DNA of 44,560 bases, from IMG/VR virus record IMGVR_UViG_3300026130_000372, positions 1-44,560 of that record, one strand, 5' to 3'. Positions within the stretch are counted from its first letter, which is position 1. Each line of letters starts with the position of its first letter. The stretch comes from a virus. The notes beneath the pieces are model-generated. The model was given only the letters and a program-made list of their open reading frames with translations. It had not been told where the DNA came from and did no database searches. Of the stretch, positions 8,129 to 14,038 are shown piece by piece. The translations under genes were made by a program, and so were the position numbers.

Positions 8129-8533
8129 ATGCAATCAATTAAACTAATGATTGTATCCTTACTCTTTGGAGTCGTGGCATCGCAAGGTGCCATGGCTCAC
8201 TCAATGACGCCGGGATACGAAAAGATATTTGCACCAGGTACTGCTAAAAGTATCAGGTACACAGTTAAAAATGATTATGATTACCCTGCCACATTTAGGG
8301 TAGAAGTCTATGACAAGTACGGAGAAGAACTTGAAGTAGATTGGAAAGTTGACAAAGAAGCATTCAAACTATTCTCAGACGCAAGCCAAAGAGTAAACGT
8401 CAAGATTAGAATGAAAGAAGGCATAAAAGAAAGAAAGGTTCTAGTATGCTCGGTACTAGACAAGGTTGGATATAATGACGAAGAACCTGCTACCATTAGT
8501 CGTGTTTGCAGTCGTCTATGGCTCTGGCGTTAA
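8129..8533 (+). CDS. Secreted one-domain chaperone-like protein (cassette 2, gene B)
   Basis: The 134-residue product starts at ATG 8129, six bases after AGGAG; the GTG at 8126 is too close to the site. A signal peptide ending in GAMAH is followed by 'MTPGYEKIFAPGTAKSIRYT' and 'VKNDYDYPATFRVEVYDKYG', close to the pattern of a PapD-type chaperone N-terminal domain (Pro-Gly loop, a strand with V-x-N, then a Pro and an R-V-E strand). The C-terminal Cys pair (VLVCSVLD...RVCSR) matches cassette 1 gene B. Its end overlaps gene C by 59 bases out of frame. Of the two B proteins this one shows the chaperone pattern more clearly. Confidence 0.6.
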   Translation: MQSIKLMIVSLLFGVVASQGAMAHSMTPGYEKIFAPGTAKSIRYTVKNDYDYPATFRVEVYDKYGEELEVDWKVDKEAFKLFSDASQRVNVKIRMKEGIKERKVLVCSVLDKVGYNDEEPATISRVCSRLWLWR

Positions 8534-8879
8534 TGCTGCTGGAGTCACTGACAAGTATAGGTCAGAGTCAGGAGCAGAGTGTACTGCTTCTTACGAAGAC
8601 AACCAAAGATTTGAGTTTGGGTTCGAAGGCGATCCAAACGCAAGAGACGAAGGCGCTTTAACCATCGTAGGAAAGTATGTGTACACGTTTGGCGGAGACA
8701 AGAATAGATCAAGGCTGAACTGTTTCACAACACAAAGATTAGAAGAAGAACGCATGATGATTGAAAATGAAAGATTGCGTTTAGAACTGGAACTGTTAAA
8801 GATCCAAGTAGAAGCTGAGAAGAACGCTTCAAAAGATCAAGTAACAGTTACAGACACGGGTTCAGACGACGACTGGTAA
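8475..8879 (+). CDS. Secreted protein with C-terminal coiled coil (cassette 2, gene C)
   Basis: This 134-residue protein starts at ATG 8475 inside gene B, out of frame. It has a signal peptide (MTKNLLPLVVFAVVYGSGVN), then 'GAECTASYEDNQRFEFGF', a beta stretch 'GKYVYTFGG', a second Cys (RLNCF) and a long charged helix (QRLEEERMMIENERLRLELE). This mirrors the gene at 6687-7100, including the out-of-frame overlap with gene B. It ends with an acidic Asp tail. The role is unknown; it is probably a secreted partner of the pilin-like protein. Confidence 0.6.
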   Translation: MTKNLLPLVVFAVVYGSGVNAAGVTDKYRSESGAECTASYEDNQRFEFGFEGDPNARDEGALTIVGKYVYTFGGDKNRSRLNCFTTQRLEEERMMIENERLRLELELLKIQVEAEKNASKDQVTVTDTGSDDDW

Positions 8880-8917
8880 CAGTCTAGTCAACGGGTTGCC
8901 CCCCGGCAAGTGCAGGA

Positions 8918-8947
8918 GAGGTGGAAGCACTATAATCTAGGTACCTC
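8918..8947 (+). ncRNA. Conserved-loop hairpin, copy 4 (diverged)
   Basis: GAGG (8918-8921) pairs with CCTC (8944-8947) around a 22-base loop that begins TGGAAGCACTATAATCTA and ends GGTA. The loop aligns with copies 1-3 but is less conserved. GTGCAGGAG precedes the stem here and also before copy 3. A small hairpin TTGCC/GGCAA with a C4 loop (8896-8909) lies just upstream. The TATAAT in the loop could serve as a -10 element. Confidence 0.4.
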
Positions 8948-9002
8948 CCTAATAAATTGTAGAGAGATTTGCAATGCTTTTAACAAAGAGACAAAGCGTG
9001 AT

Positions 9003-9119
9003 ATGAAAAAGCTAATAACTGCTAAGTTCAAAAGTTGGAATATGATACACTACATAATTGTGCTATCTCCAATAAGTATAGTTATAGTTGCATTAATTGC
9101 AGCTCAATTCATGTTATAG
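9003..9119 (+). CDS. Very small single-pass membrane protein
   Basis: This is a 38-residue reading frame (MKKLITAKFKSWNMIHYIIV, then a hydrophobic run ending AAQFML). A short basic N-terminus is followed by one membrane span. The start at ATG 9003 has only a weak purine-rich region upstream (AAAGAGACAAAGCG). An upstream extension in the same frame runs through the copy 4 hairpin and is probably not translated. It lies between cassette 2 gene C and the gene D-like protein and stops ten bases before the latter starts. It could be a small holin-like or accessory protein. Confidence 0.45.
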   Translation: MKKLITAKFKSWNMIHYIIVLSPISIVIVALIAAQFML

Positions 9120-9128
9120 GAGAAAAAC

Positions 9129-9521
9129 ATGGCAGGTAATGTAGAAAATTTCAAGGTAAGCCTTGGCGTACTGTTTGTGGTATTGCTACAAGGTGGTGCG
9201 TTTGTTTGGTGGACAGCACAACAAGCAAGCACACTAGAGCAGTTGGCAATAACCGTTGGCAAACTAGAACAAAAAATAGATGACGGTAAATTAGTTATTA
9301 TCCAGCGAGATATTAAAGATTTGCACGAAGATATAGAAGTATTGCAAAAGAGCATGACCTCTATGCAGCAGTTGCATTATAATGATATGCGAGGCGCATA
9401 CGATAAGTTCAAAGAACATGAGAACATGATTACGTATAGCGCAACTATAGATGAGCTAAATGATGTGATAGATGATCTAGAAGAACTTGAAGGCAAGCTA
9501 GAAGATATCGGCATTAATTAA
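9129..9521 (+). CDS. Single-pass membrane protein with long coiled coil (cassette 2, gene D)
   Basis: The 130-residue protein starts at ATG 9129 behind AGGAGAAAAAC. One membrane span lies near residues 11-30 (VSLGVLFVVLLQGGAFVWW), followed by about 95 residues of charged heptad-like helix (LEQLAITVGKLEQKI, 'DIKDLHEDIEVLQKSM', and an acidic C-terminus). The plan equals that of the gene at 7111-7497. It closes the cassette region and is followed by a terminator. A membrane anchor or spanin/holin-like role fits equally well. Confidence 0.55.
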   Translation: MAGNVENFKVSLGVLFVVLLQGGAFVWWTAQQASTLEQLAITVGKLEQKIDDGKLVIIQRDIKDLHEDIEVLQKSMTSMQQLHYNDMRGAYDKFKEHENMITYSATIDELNDVIDDLEELEGKLEDIGIN

Positions 9522-9526
9522 GATTA

Positions 9527-9559
9527 ACCCCGAGCTAGTTTCCTAACCCGGGGCGTTTT
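9527..9559. terminator. Terminator between convergent operons
   Basis: CCCCG (9528-9532) pairs with CGGGG (9549-9553) and is followed by GTTTTAT. It lies between the plus-strand cassettes and the minus-strand gene ending at 9624, so it may serve both sides. Confidence 0.5.
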
Positions 9560-9623
9560 ATATGTACTTTATTATATAAAGGACTATGTCCCGATTAATT
9601 ATTATACTGCTATAAAATATTAT

Positions 9624-9935
9624 TTATTTGTTTTGGTTAACAAATGCGTAAAACTTTTCAGCCGCTTCAAGAACTGCATCAGCTCCTGGAACTTCTGGCA
9701 TTGCAACCTTGGTTACTACTTCATCACCGTCTTTAGTAATAGAAGTTTCGAACTGACCTAGTTTAGCATGGTAATCGTTCCATACATTGTTTTGAGCCAT
9801 TTCTAAAACTTTAGTGCGAATCTCGTAGCCGTTCTTATTAGTTGTTACTTTTGGCATAGCCTGCTTGAACATGTCTGCAATCTCTTGAGTTTGTTTCAAG
9901 ATGGTTTCGCCGTATGTTGTGTCTACTTTTGACAT
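9624..9935 (-). CDS. Conserved marine-phage helical protein
   Basis: This 103-residue protein on the minus strand has a strong binding site (AAGGAGAAAACA before ATG). 'NGYEIRTKVLEMAQNNVWND' and 'YHAKLGQFETSI' recall a small protein I have seen widely in marine T4-like phages, without known function. The N- and C-terminal parts are predicted helical, the latter with 'DAVLEAAEKFYAFVNQ'. There is no signal peptide or membrane span. A promoter with an inverted repeat lies upstream (9984-10012). Expression is probably early, from the sigma70-like promoter. Confidence 0.6.
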   Translation of the reverse strand: MSKVDTTYGETILKQTQEIADMFKQAMPKVTTNKNGYEIRTKVLEMAQNNVWNDYHAKLGQFETSITKDGDEVVTKVAMPEVPGADAVLEAAEKFYAFVNQNK

Positions 9936-9968
9936 TGTTTTCTCCTTGTGTGTCTATGTGTGTAGTGT

Positions 9969-10012
9969 CTCTGCTACAGTATTAATGTAGCAGAGTATTT
10001 AGTGTGTGTCAA
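9969..10012 (-). promoter_or_regulatory. Sigma70-type promoter in an inverted repeat
   Basis: On the minus strand TTGACA (10012-10007), a 17-base spacer and TACATT (9989-9984) fit a host-type promoter for the gene starting at 9935. The 10-base arms CTCTGCTACA (9969-9978 as written on plus) and its complement (9986-9995) overlap the -10. A late-like ACTAAATAC also lies in the spacer. Confidence 0.6.
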
Positions 10013-10016
10013 CGGA

Positions 10017-10064
10017 TTATTTTCCGTTAATGATCGTTAACTCGTCCTCGGTATATGGCCACAT
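10017..10064 (-). CDS. Possible 15-residue micro-protein
   Basis: The frame reads MWPYTEDELTIINGK and its ATG overlaps the stop of the upstream gene (TAATG), so translational coupling is possible. It is short enough to be chance, but the one-base coupling matches the other junctions of this minus-strand operon. Confidence 0.25.
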   Translation of the reverse strand: MWPYTEDELTIINGK

Positions 10065-10174
10065 TATAGTACACCTGCCCAGTGTAGTGCATTTAAGTAC
10101 ATGTATGCGCCCGTGCCGCCTACAACAAGTAGGAATGTACCGATTGCTTCTGCTACAGCTTTAAGTTTACTCAT
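10064..10174 (-). CDS. Very small membrane protein
   Basis: The 36-residue product is MSKLKAVAEAIGTFLLVVGG followed by TGAYMYLNALHWAGVL. One hydrophobic segment covers residues 10-30. Its ATG lies within the stop of the upstream gene (ATGA), so the two genes are coupled. Small single-span proteins of this type are common next to DUF1127 genes and in phage early regions; the function is unknown. Confidence 0.5.
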   Translation of the reverse strand: MSKLKAVAEAIGTFLLVVGGTGAYMYLNALHWAGVL

Positions 10175-10350
10175 TTGTCACCGCCTTGAAGCATAAGATC
10201 TTTTGCTTCTTTGTAGTAGCCCATTGCGGCCAAATGATGAGCAGCTCGTGCTCTGCCAATACGCTCTTGTGCAGCAATCCAACCTTTGAAAAAGTGTTTT
10301 AGTCCTGACAATACAGGGTTAACAGTGTAGTTCATTACTAGTGCAGTCAT
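10171..10350 (-). CDS. Small basic protein coupled to the DUF1127 gene
   Basis: This 59-residue protein starts MTALVMNYTVNPVLSGLKHF. I chose the ATG at 10350, which overlaps the upstream TAA and has AGGAGG nine bases before it; an alternative ATG at 10359 has the site abutting it. The second half (RIGRARAAHHLAAMGYYKEA) is basic and helical, like the C-terminal part of some DUF1127-type proteins. It could be a partner or truncated relative of the upstream protein. Confidence 0.5.
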   Translation of the reverse strand: MTALVMNYTVNPVLSGLKHFFKGWIAAQERIGRARAAHHLAAMGYYKEAKDLMLQGGDK

Positions 10351-10604
10351 TACACCCATCCTCCTAGGTTCTTGTTTACTTCTGCTCTACGAACACGCTC
10401 TAGTGTAGTGTCGCCACGAGCAACGTTCCAGATATCACCGCGAGCAATACCAATGTCGTTTAGTTCTCGATCAGATAGTTTTGAAAGTTGTTTTGCTGTT
10501 TGCTTTACTTGTGCATTGTGGATGCGTTTTTCGTTTAGCTCTCTAAGCCAACGTGCGAATGATTGTAAGCCGATTTTGTCAGCTGTCATAATTAATGTAG
10601 TCAT
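10350..10604 (-). CDS. DUF1127 (YjiS-like) small basic protein
   Basis: This 84-residue protein starts at ATG 10604 behind AGGAGAG; the longer frame to 10682 has no site. The motif at residues 40-58 (LSKLSDRELNDIGIARGDI) is the hallmark of DUF1127. The N-terminus is helical and rich in Arg. In alphaproteobacteria, DUF1127 proteins are short and abundant, and some affect RNA turnover and phosphate or stress responses. The last codons of this gene (GGWV) also form the binding site of the next gene. A phage-borne copy heading a minus-strand operon suggests control of host RNA or stress physiology; that is inference. Confidence 0.8.
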   Translation of the reverse strand: MTTLIMTADKIGLQSFARWLRELNEKRIHNAQVKQTAKQLSKLSDRELNDIGIARGDIWNVARGDTTLERVRRAEVNKNLGGWV

Positions 10605-10964
10605 TACTACTCTCCTGTTTTGTGTGTATAGTGTATGTGTGAAGCTAAGGTTGTCACAAACCGCGGTCTCTTCCGCCGTCACCTTTCATATGGCTTTGGG
10701 TATGCCCTTCATTTTTTGCAAGCTGAAGACGCTTGTGGAGACTGAGAGTAAACAGGATTGCTGTTGTTTCTCGTGTATATTTATTATACTATAGTTGAAT
10801 ACTTGACAAAAATCAACTGTTATTTGTGCATATCTTACATGTTATTTTTGCAACAGTATGTTTAGATTTTCTAATAGAACTTATAGGAAAATACAATTAA
10901 AAACCCAAAGAAAATAGTTGACTTTTATAGTAAATAATGTACAATTAATACTTAGGAGACAACG
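10605..10964. other. Divergent intergenic control region
   Basis: This 360-base region between the minus-strand DUF1127 operon and the plus-strand glutaredoxin gene has no supported gene. A minus-strand promoter (TATAAT at 10788-10783 with TTGTCA at 10809-10804, 15-base spacer) would give a DUF1127 leader of about 170 bases. The same spot reads TATAATAAATA, so it could also act as a late box. That leader contains a GC-rich hairpin near 10656-10684. The plus-strand half is AT-rich and contains the glutaredoxin promoter. Confidence 0.5.
10918..10945 (+). promoter_or_regulatory. Sigma70-type promoter for glutaredoxin-peroxiredoxin
   Basis: TTGACT (10918-10923), a 16-base spacer and TACAAT (10940-10945) lie 20 bases before ATG 10965, with TTAGGAG as binding site. 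Confidence 0.55.
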
Positions 10965-11231
10965 ATGTTTACACATGAACTAGACTTTAGTAAAGGCGCT
11001 ATCGTAGTTGGTCACTACAAATATCCTAAATGCCCTAGCTGCGACAGCGCCAAAGAGTTACTTAAAGAAAACGATATACAATACACGTTCGTTCAAGCAG
11101 ACAAAAAGTTATTTGGTAAGGTTATGGCAGTAACCAAGCAAATAACAGTGCCACAGATATTTATCGATGGCGAGTTTGTAGGCGGGTTTGAAGATTTGGA
11201 ACAAAAACTAAAAACAGGAGAAATTAGTTAA
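10965..11231 (+). CDS. Glutaredoxin
   Basis: The 88-residue protein has a thioredoxin fold with the redox motif CPSC near residue 24 (YPKCPSCDSAKELL), the cis-Pro segment 'TVPQIFIDGEFVGGFEDLE' and normal glutaredoxin length. It transfers reducing power from glutathione to protein disulfides in the cytoplasm. Its TAA overlaps the ATG of the peroxiredoxin gene by one base, so the two are co-translated. That points to a role in reducing this peroxiredoxin, a pairing also known as Prx-Grx fusions in some bacteria. It differs from the second glutaredoxin at 23325-23576, which sits with nrdAB. Confidence 0.9.
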   Translation: MFTHELDFSKGAIVVGHYKYPKCPSCDSAKELLKENDIQYTFVQADKKLFGKVMAVTKQITVPQIFIDGEFVGGFEDLEQKLKTGEIS

Positions 11232-11794
11232 TGGAAGGCAATAAAGTACCAAGCGTAACATTCAAGTACCGTGTACGCACAGACGGACACCCAATCACCT
11301 ACGTAGACACTACTAATGGCGGCGAGAATCCGTTTGACTGGAAGGACGTAACCACAGAAGATATCTTCGTAGGCAAGCGTGTACTAGTGTTTTCACTACC
11401 GGGTGCGTTTACACCTACTTGTTCAACATACCAAGTACCGGGCTTTGAAGAAAACTACGAAGCAATTAAAGCAATGGGTATTGACGAGATCTATGTTATC
11501 TCAGTAAATGACACATTTGTGATGCGCAAGTGGATGATCGATCAAGGTGTACAGAAGCTACAGTTTATTCCAGACGGCTCAGCAGAGTTTACTGAGAAGA
11601 TGGGTATGCTTGTATGCAAAGACAACCTAGGCTTTGGTGATCGCTCATGGCGCTACGCTATGGTAGTAACTGACGGCGTAGTAGAAAAAGCATTTGTGGA
11701 ACCAGGGCAAGAAGATAACTGTCCTACTGACCCATACGGTGAAAGCTCGCCTGAAACTGTAATGGCATATCTAAAAGCTCAACACGCATCATAA
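11231..11794 (+). CDS. Peroxiredoxin of the Prx5 type
   Basis: This 187-residue protein matches the Prx5/redoxin family: PGAFTPTCSTYQVPGF holds the peroxidatic Cys64, 'DRSWRYAMVVTDGVV' the conserved Arg region, and 'FIPDGSAEFTEKMG' the typical middle. Prx5 reduces hydrogen peroxide and alkyl peroxides using glutathione/glutaredoxin or thioredoxin. It is coupled to the glutaredoxin gene by TAATG and followed by a strong terminator, so the pair is a two-gene operon from its own promoter. In a phage it probably protects the infected cell or the ribonucleotide reductase from oxidative damage. Confidence 0.93.
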   Translation: MEGNKVPSVTFKYRVRTDGHPITYVDTTNGGENPFDWKDVTTEDIFVGKRVLVFSLPGAFTPTCSTYQVPGFEENYEAIKAMGIDEIYVISVNDTFVMRKWMIDQGVQKLQFIPDGSAEFTEKMGMLVCKDNLGFGDRSWRYAMVVTDGVVEKAFVEPGQEDNCPTDPYGESSPETVMAYLKAQHAS

Positions 11795-11806
11795 TATGCT
11801 TCACAC

Positions 11807-11829
11807 AAGGGGCAATGTGCCCCTTTTTT
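11807..11829 (+). terminator. Rho-independent terminator
   Basis: GGGGCA (11809-11814) pairs with TGCCCC (11818-11823) around ATG, with flanking AA/TT and a T6 run (11824-11829). It follows the peroxiredoxin gene. Confidence 0.85.
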
Positions 11830-11858
11830 ACTTTTATATTGTTTAGAACTTTCTTACA

Positions 11859-11866
11859 CTAAATAC
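11859..11866 (+). promoter_or_regulatory. Late promoter box
   Basis: CTAAATAC lies 20 bases before ATG 11887, with AAGGAA between them as the binding site. Confidence 0.5.
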
Positions 11867-11886
11867 ATGTAAGGAACTTATATATC

Positions 11887-12147
11887 ATGAAAAAGCGTAC
11901 AAGAAGTATATTAGACGAACTAAACAGCTTGAACCGAGATCGAGATAATGATCTATTGATCGAAACAACTGCGAATAATATCATCGAAAGCGCAATTAAT
12001 CTTCTCGATCGAATTAACGATGTATATGATGAAGAAACAGCAATTGAGCTTGAACGCAGATTTATTAATTCGATTAAAGCCGGCGACCCTAGAAAGTTTA
12101 GACGTTCGATGCAAAAAGTTATAGAGAGTAAAAGAAATGATTCTTAA
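11887..12147 (+). CDS. Small helical phage protein
   Basis: The 86-residue, charged, all-helical protein begins MKKRTRSILDELNSLNRDRD and has no membrane span or recognised motif. It is first in a three-gene run with overlaps (12137 and 12871) behind a late box, so it is probably expressed with the nucleotidyltransferase-like gene. Its family is common in marine T4-like phages as far as I can recall, with unknown function. Confidence 0.6.
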   Translation: MKKRTRSILDELNSLNRDRDNDLLIETTANNIIESAINLLDRINDVYDEETAIELERRFINSIKAGDPRKFRRSMQKVIESKRNDS

Positions 12148-12871
12148 TGAAGGCGGAAACATATTCCAAGGCACATCAGACTTTGATCATAAACTGATTC
12201 CTGATATGATGAAACAGGTAAACAGTGTAATGAGCAAGACGGGTGTTAAAGCCTTGCCTATCGGAAGTGGTGCTACACCTACTCCAGGCAAGGTCAGCGG
12301 CGACTTAGATATGATTGCAGACGCTGGACAAATTAGAGATTACTTCGGTGTTAAAGATAACAAGGCTGCAAAGATTGAACTAGAAAAACTATTTCAACAG
12401 GCAGGCTTTGAAACTAAAAAGACAGGACAGATTGTACACGTTAAAACTAACGTAGGTGGCGCAAGTCAGCAAGTAGACATTATGGTCGTTGACGGCGGAG
12501 AAACTGCACAGAAGTTCCACGTACATGACATTCCAAAGGACAGCCCATACAAAGGTGTACACAAACAAATTGCAATTGCTTACCTAGCAAAGGCAGCAGG
12601 CATGAAGTGGAGTCCGTACAAAGGGTTAGTAGACAGAGATACTAACGAACTTGTATCGAATGATCTAGACGAAATTGCAAAGAAAATTATAGGACCTAAT
12701 GCAAGTGCAAAGGACTTAGGTTCGCTAGAAAGCATTATGGCAGCAATGCCAAAGGATCAAGCAGACCAAATGCTGGCAGACATTAAGGCAAGCAATCCGA
12801 AACAGTTCGGCGAAACACTAGAAGATAAACACTTGAATAGAATTAAAGACCTAGTAAGTAAACTAATATAA
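12137..12871 (+). CDS. Nucleotidyltransferase-like protein
   Basis: The 244-residue protein carries GSGATPTPGKVSGDLDMIAD near residue 43, which fits the Pol-beta-type nucleotidyltransferase pattern GS-x(n)-DxD. The later QQVDIMVVD near residue 113 could supply the third acidic residue. The following 'FHVHDIPKDSPYKGVHKQIA' is characteristic of a family seen in marine T4-like phages. Such enzymes transfer a nucleotide to RNA, protein or small molecules; the target here is unknown. It overlaps its neighbours by 11 bases upstream and one base downstream. Function is moderately supported, substrate not at all. Confidence 0.65.
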   Translation: MILNEGGNIFQGTSDFDHKLIPDMMKQVNSVMSKTGVKALPIGSGATPTPGKVSGDLDMIADAGQIRDYFGVKDNKAAKIELEKLFQQAGFETKKTGQIVHVKTNVGGASQQVDIMVVDGGETAQKFHVHDIPKDSPYKGVHKQIAIAYLAKAAGMKWSPYKGLVDRDTNELVSNDLDEIAKKIIGPNASAKDLGSLESIMAAMPKDQADQMLADIKASNPKQFGETLEDKHLNRIKDLVSKLI

Positions 12872-13233
12872 TGAATTTTATACGATCAATAGTAAACGAA
12901 GAAGAGCTCATACTAGACGAAGATGTTGAAAAGTTTGTAGAAGAACTCGAACTACTAGAAAACATCGACGAACTAGATGAAGATGCGCTCGACCGAGTAC
13001 TTCAACGTGTAAGAAACAGAGAACTTGCTTTCTATCGTTTTATAGTTGGCGCTGAAAACTTGATGATGACAAGTAAATTTTTAGAACTAGCAAAGAACGG
13101 TAAAAGCATACCTAGCTCAATGGTGAAAGCATACTTACCTGCTATAGAACTATTAGATGATATAGTTCAAGCAGGTCCAGGATACATTCAACTATTGAAA
13201 ACCTTGCAAAAACGAGCGAAAAAAAGTAAATAA
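12871..13233 (+). CDS. Conserved helical phage protein
   Basis: The 120-residue protein has an acidic first half (EEELILDEDVEKFVEELE) and a basic helical second half ending KRAKKSK. Its ATG overlaps the stop of the nucleotidyltransferase-like gene (TAATG). No enzymatic motif is visible. The charge split suggests a small structural or scaffold-type protein, but there is no direct evidence. Confidence 0.55.
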   Translation: MNFIRSIVNEEELILDEDVEKFVEELELLENIDELDEDALDRVLQRVRNRELAFYRFIVGAENLMMTSKFLELAKNGKSIPSSMVKAYLPAIELLDDIVQAGPGYIQLLKTLQKRAKKSK

Positions 13234-13244
13234 ATCCTCTTTTG

Positions 13245-13252
13245 TATAAATA
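13245..13252 (+). promoter_or_regulatory. Late promoter box, exact TATAAATA
   Basis: TATAAATA matches the T4 late consensus exactly and lies 57 bases before ATG 13310. The next gene also has a strong AGGAGA site and its own terminator, which implies high late expression. Confidence 0.7.
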
Positions 13253-13309
13253 ATAGTATAACAGTTCACAGAGTGTGGACTTAGTCATTAGATTAATAGG
13301 AGAAATAAA

Positions 13310-13576
13310 ATGGCAACAGTATCAAATCCAAACGCAGCAGTAAGAGCTGGAAACGGCTTAGGCGGCAAAACTCACATTCTATCAGTAGCAACTGGCACTA
13401 ACATGGCTGCTTGTGTTGCAGAAGCACAAGCTGAAGGTTTCACAGTAGTAGCAGTAGAAGGTGTTGCAGACGGTAACCACTTCGCAGTTCAAGGCACTGG
13501 CACTCCAAGCATTGCTAATGCTTCACTAGTTGTAACTTTCGACGACGAAGGCACAAACGGCGGCTTCACTATCTAA
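13310..13576 (+). CDS. Small, probably abundant late virion protein
   Basis: The 88-residue protein is Ala/Gly/Val/Thr-rich, with no Cys after the mid-part and no membrane span (MATVSNPNAAVRAGNGLGGK, then 'AACVAEAQAEGFTVVAVEGV'). It stands alone between an exact late promoter with a long leader and a strong terminator. That monocistronic layout suits a product needed in many copies, such as a capsid decoration protein. The function is inferred from expression signals only. Confidence 0.55.
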   Translation: MATVSNPNAAVRAGNGLGGKTHILSVATGTNMAACVAEAQAEGFTVVAVEGVADGNHFAVQGTGTPSIANASLVVTFDDEGTNGGFTI

Positions 13577-13596
13577 TAACTAATTTAGATATACTT

Positions 13597-13627
13597 AAGG
13601 CTCACTTTTTAAGTGGGCCTTTTTTTA
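13597..13627 (+). terminator. Rho-independent terminator
   Basis: AAGGCTCACTT pairs with AAGTGGGCCTT (one G-T pair) around TTT and continues into a T run to 13626. Confidence 0.85.
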
Positions 13628-13642
13628 TGGCTTAAATACAGT

Positions 13643-14038
13643 ATGAGATTTATAGCATATTCACTAATAGATATTACTGCAACAGGTGCTCGCCGAGGTG
13701 AGGACACACACGCCTATCACCAACAGCAAAACTTTATGAGTTTCTTTCAAACTCTTAGTCTAAGATTTAATCCTATTTTAGATGGAATGCCTACAATGAC
13801 TAACATGAGTATTAACGAACTTCCTTTTGGATCAGCGTATAAAGGAAAACAAAATATTTGGACTATTCGTTTTGAATCAGAAAGTGATATAGGTGTAGGT
13901 ATAGAAACTATAGAAGAAGATTTTAATTATGTTCCTATTATAAAAGATCTAGACGAAACTGTAAAACTCGATATGTCAGTGTTTAGAACGCAAGATTCTA
14001 AGTATACAAACATAATTTTACAGTTCGATGATAAATAA
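13643..14038 (+). CDS. Phage protein of unknown function, possibly leaderless
   Basis: This 131-residue protein starts MRFIAYSLIDITATGARRGE at ATG 13643. There is no ribosome binding site, and a late-like CTTAAATA ends four bases before the ATG, so transcripts may begin at or near the start codon. The longer frame from 13613 lies in the upstream terminator. The acidic, beta-rich C-terminal part ('NIWTIRFESESDIGVGIETI') suggests a compact cytoplasmic or virion protein. I do not recognise a domain, but the opening resembles a family in marine T4-like phages. Confidence 0.6.
   Translation: MRFIAYSLIDITATGARRGEDTHAYHQQQNFMSFFQTLSLRFNPILDGMPTMTNMSINELPFGSAYKGKQNIWTIRFESESDIGVGIETIEEDFNYVPIIKDLDETVKLDMSVFRTQDSKYTNIILQFDDK
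14030..14038 (+). promoter_or_regulatory. Late promoter box
   Basis: GATAAATAA overlaps the stop of the preceding gene and lies about 70 bases before ATG 14107, which has a strong GGAGG site. Confidence 0.5.

Noticed and set aside
7501-8904. G7 run (7502-7508) and C6 run (8899-8904) as a pairing element between the two leaders
   Set aside because: Homopolymers pair easily by chance, and the flanking bases do not extend the match.
8910-9119. Longer 69-residue reading of the small membrane protein
   Set aside because: Its first 31 codons lie in the copy 4 hairpin and have no binding site; the hydrophobic protein starts at 9003.
10372-10794. Plus-strand 140-codon frame opposite the DUF1127 operon
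   Set aside because: It is antisense to a well-supported gene with a Shine-Dalgarno site and family motif, and its composition is not protein-like.
12000-12060. Clustered GATC sites in 11930-12030
   Set aside because: Several GATC/GATCGA motifs occur, but they lie in coding sequence with frequent Asp-Arg codons and show no further structure.
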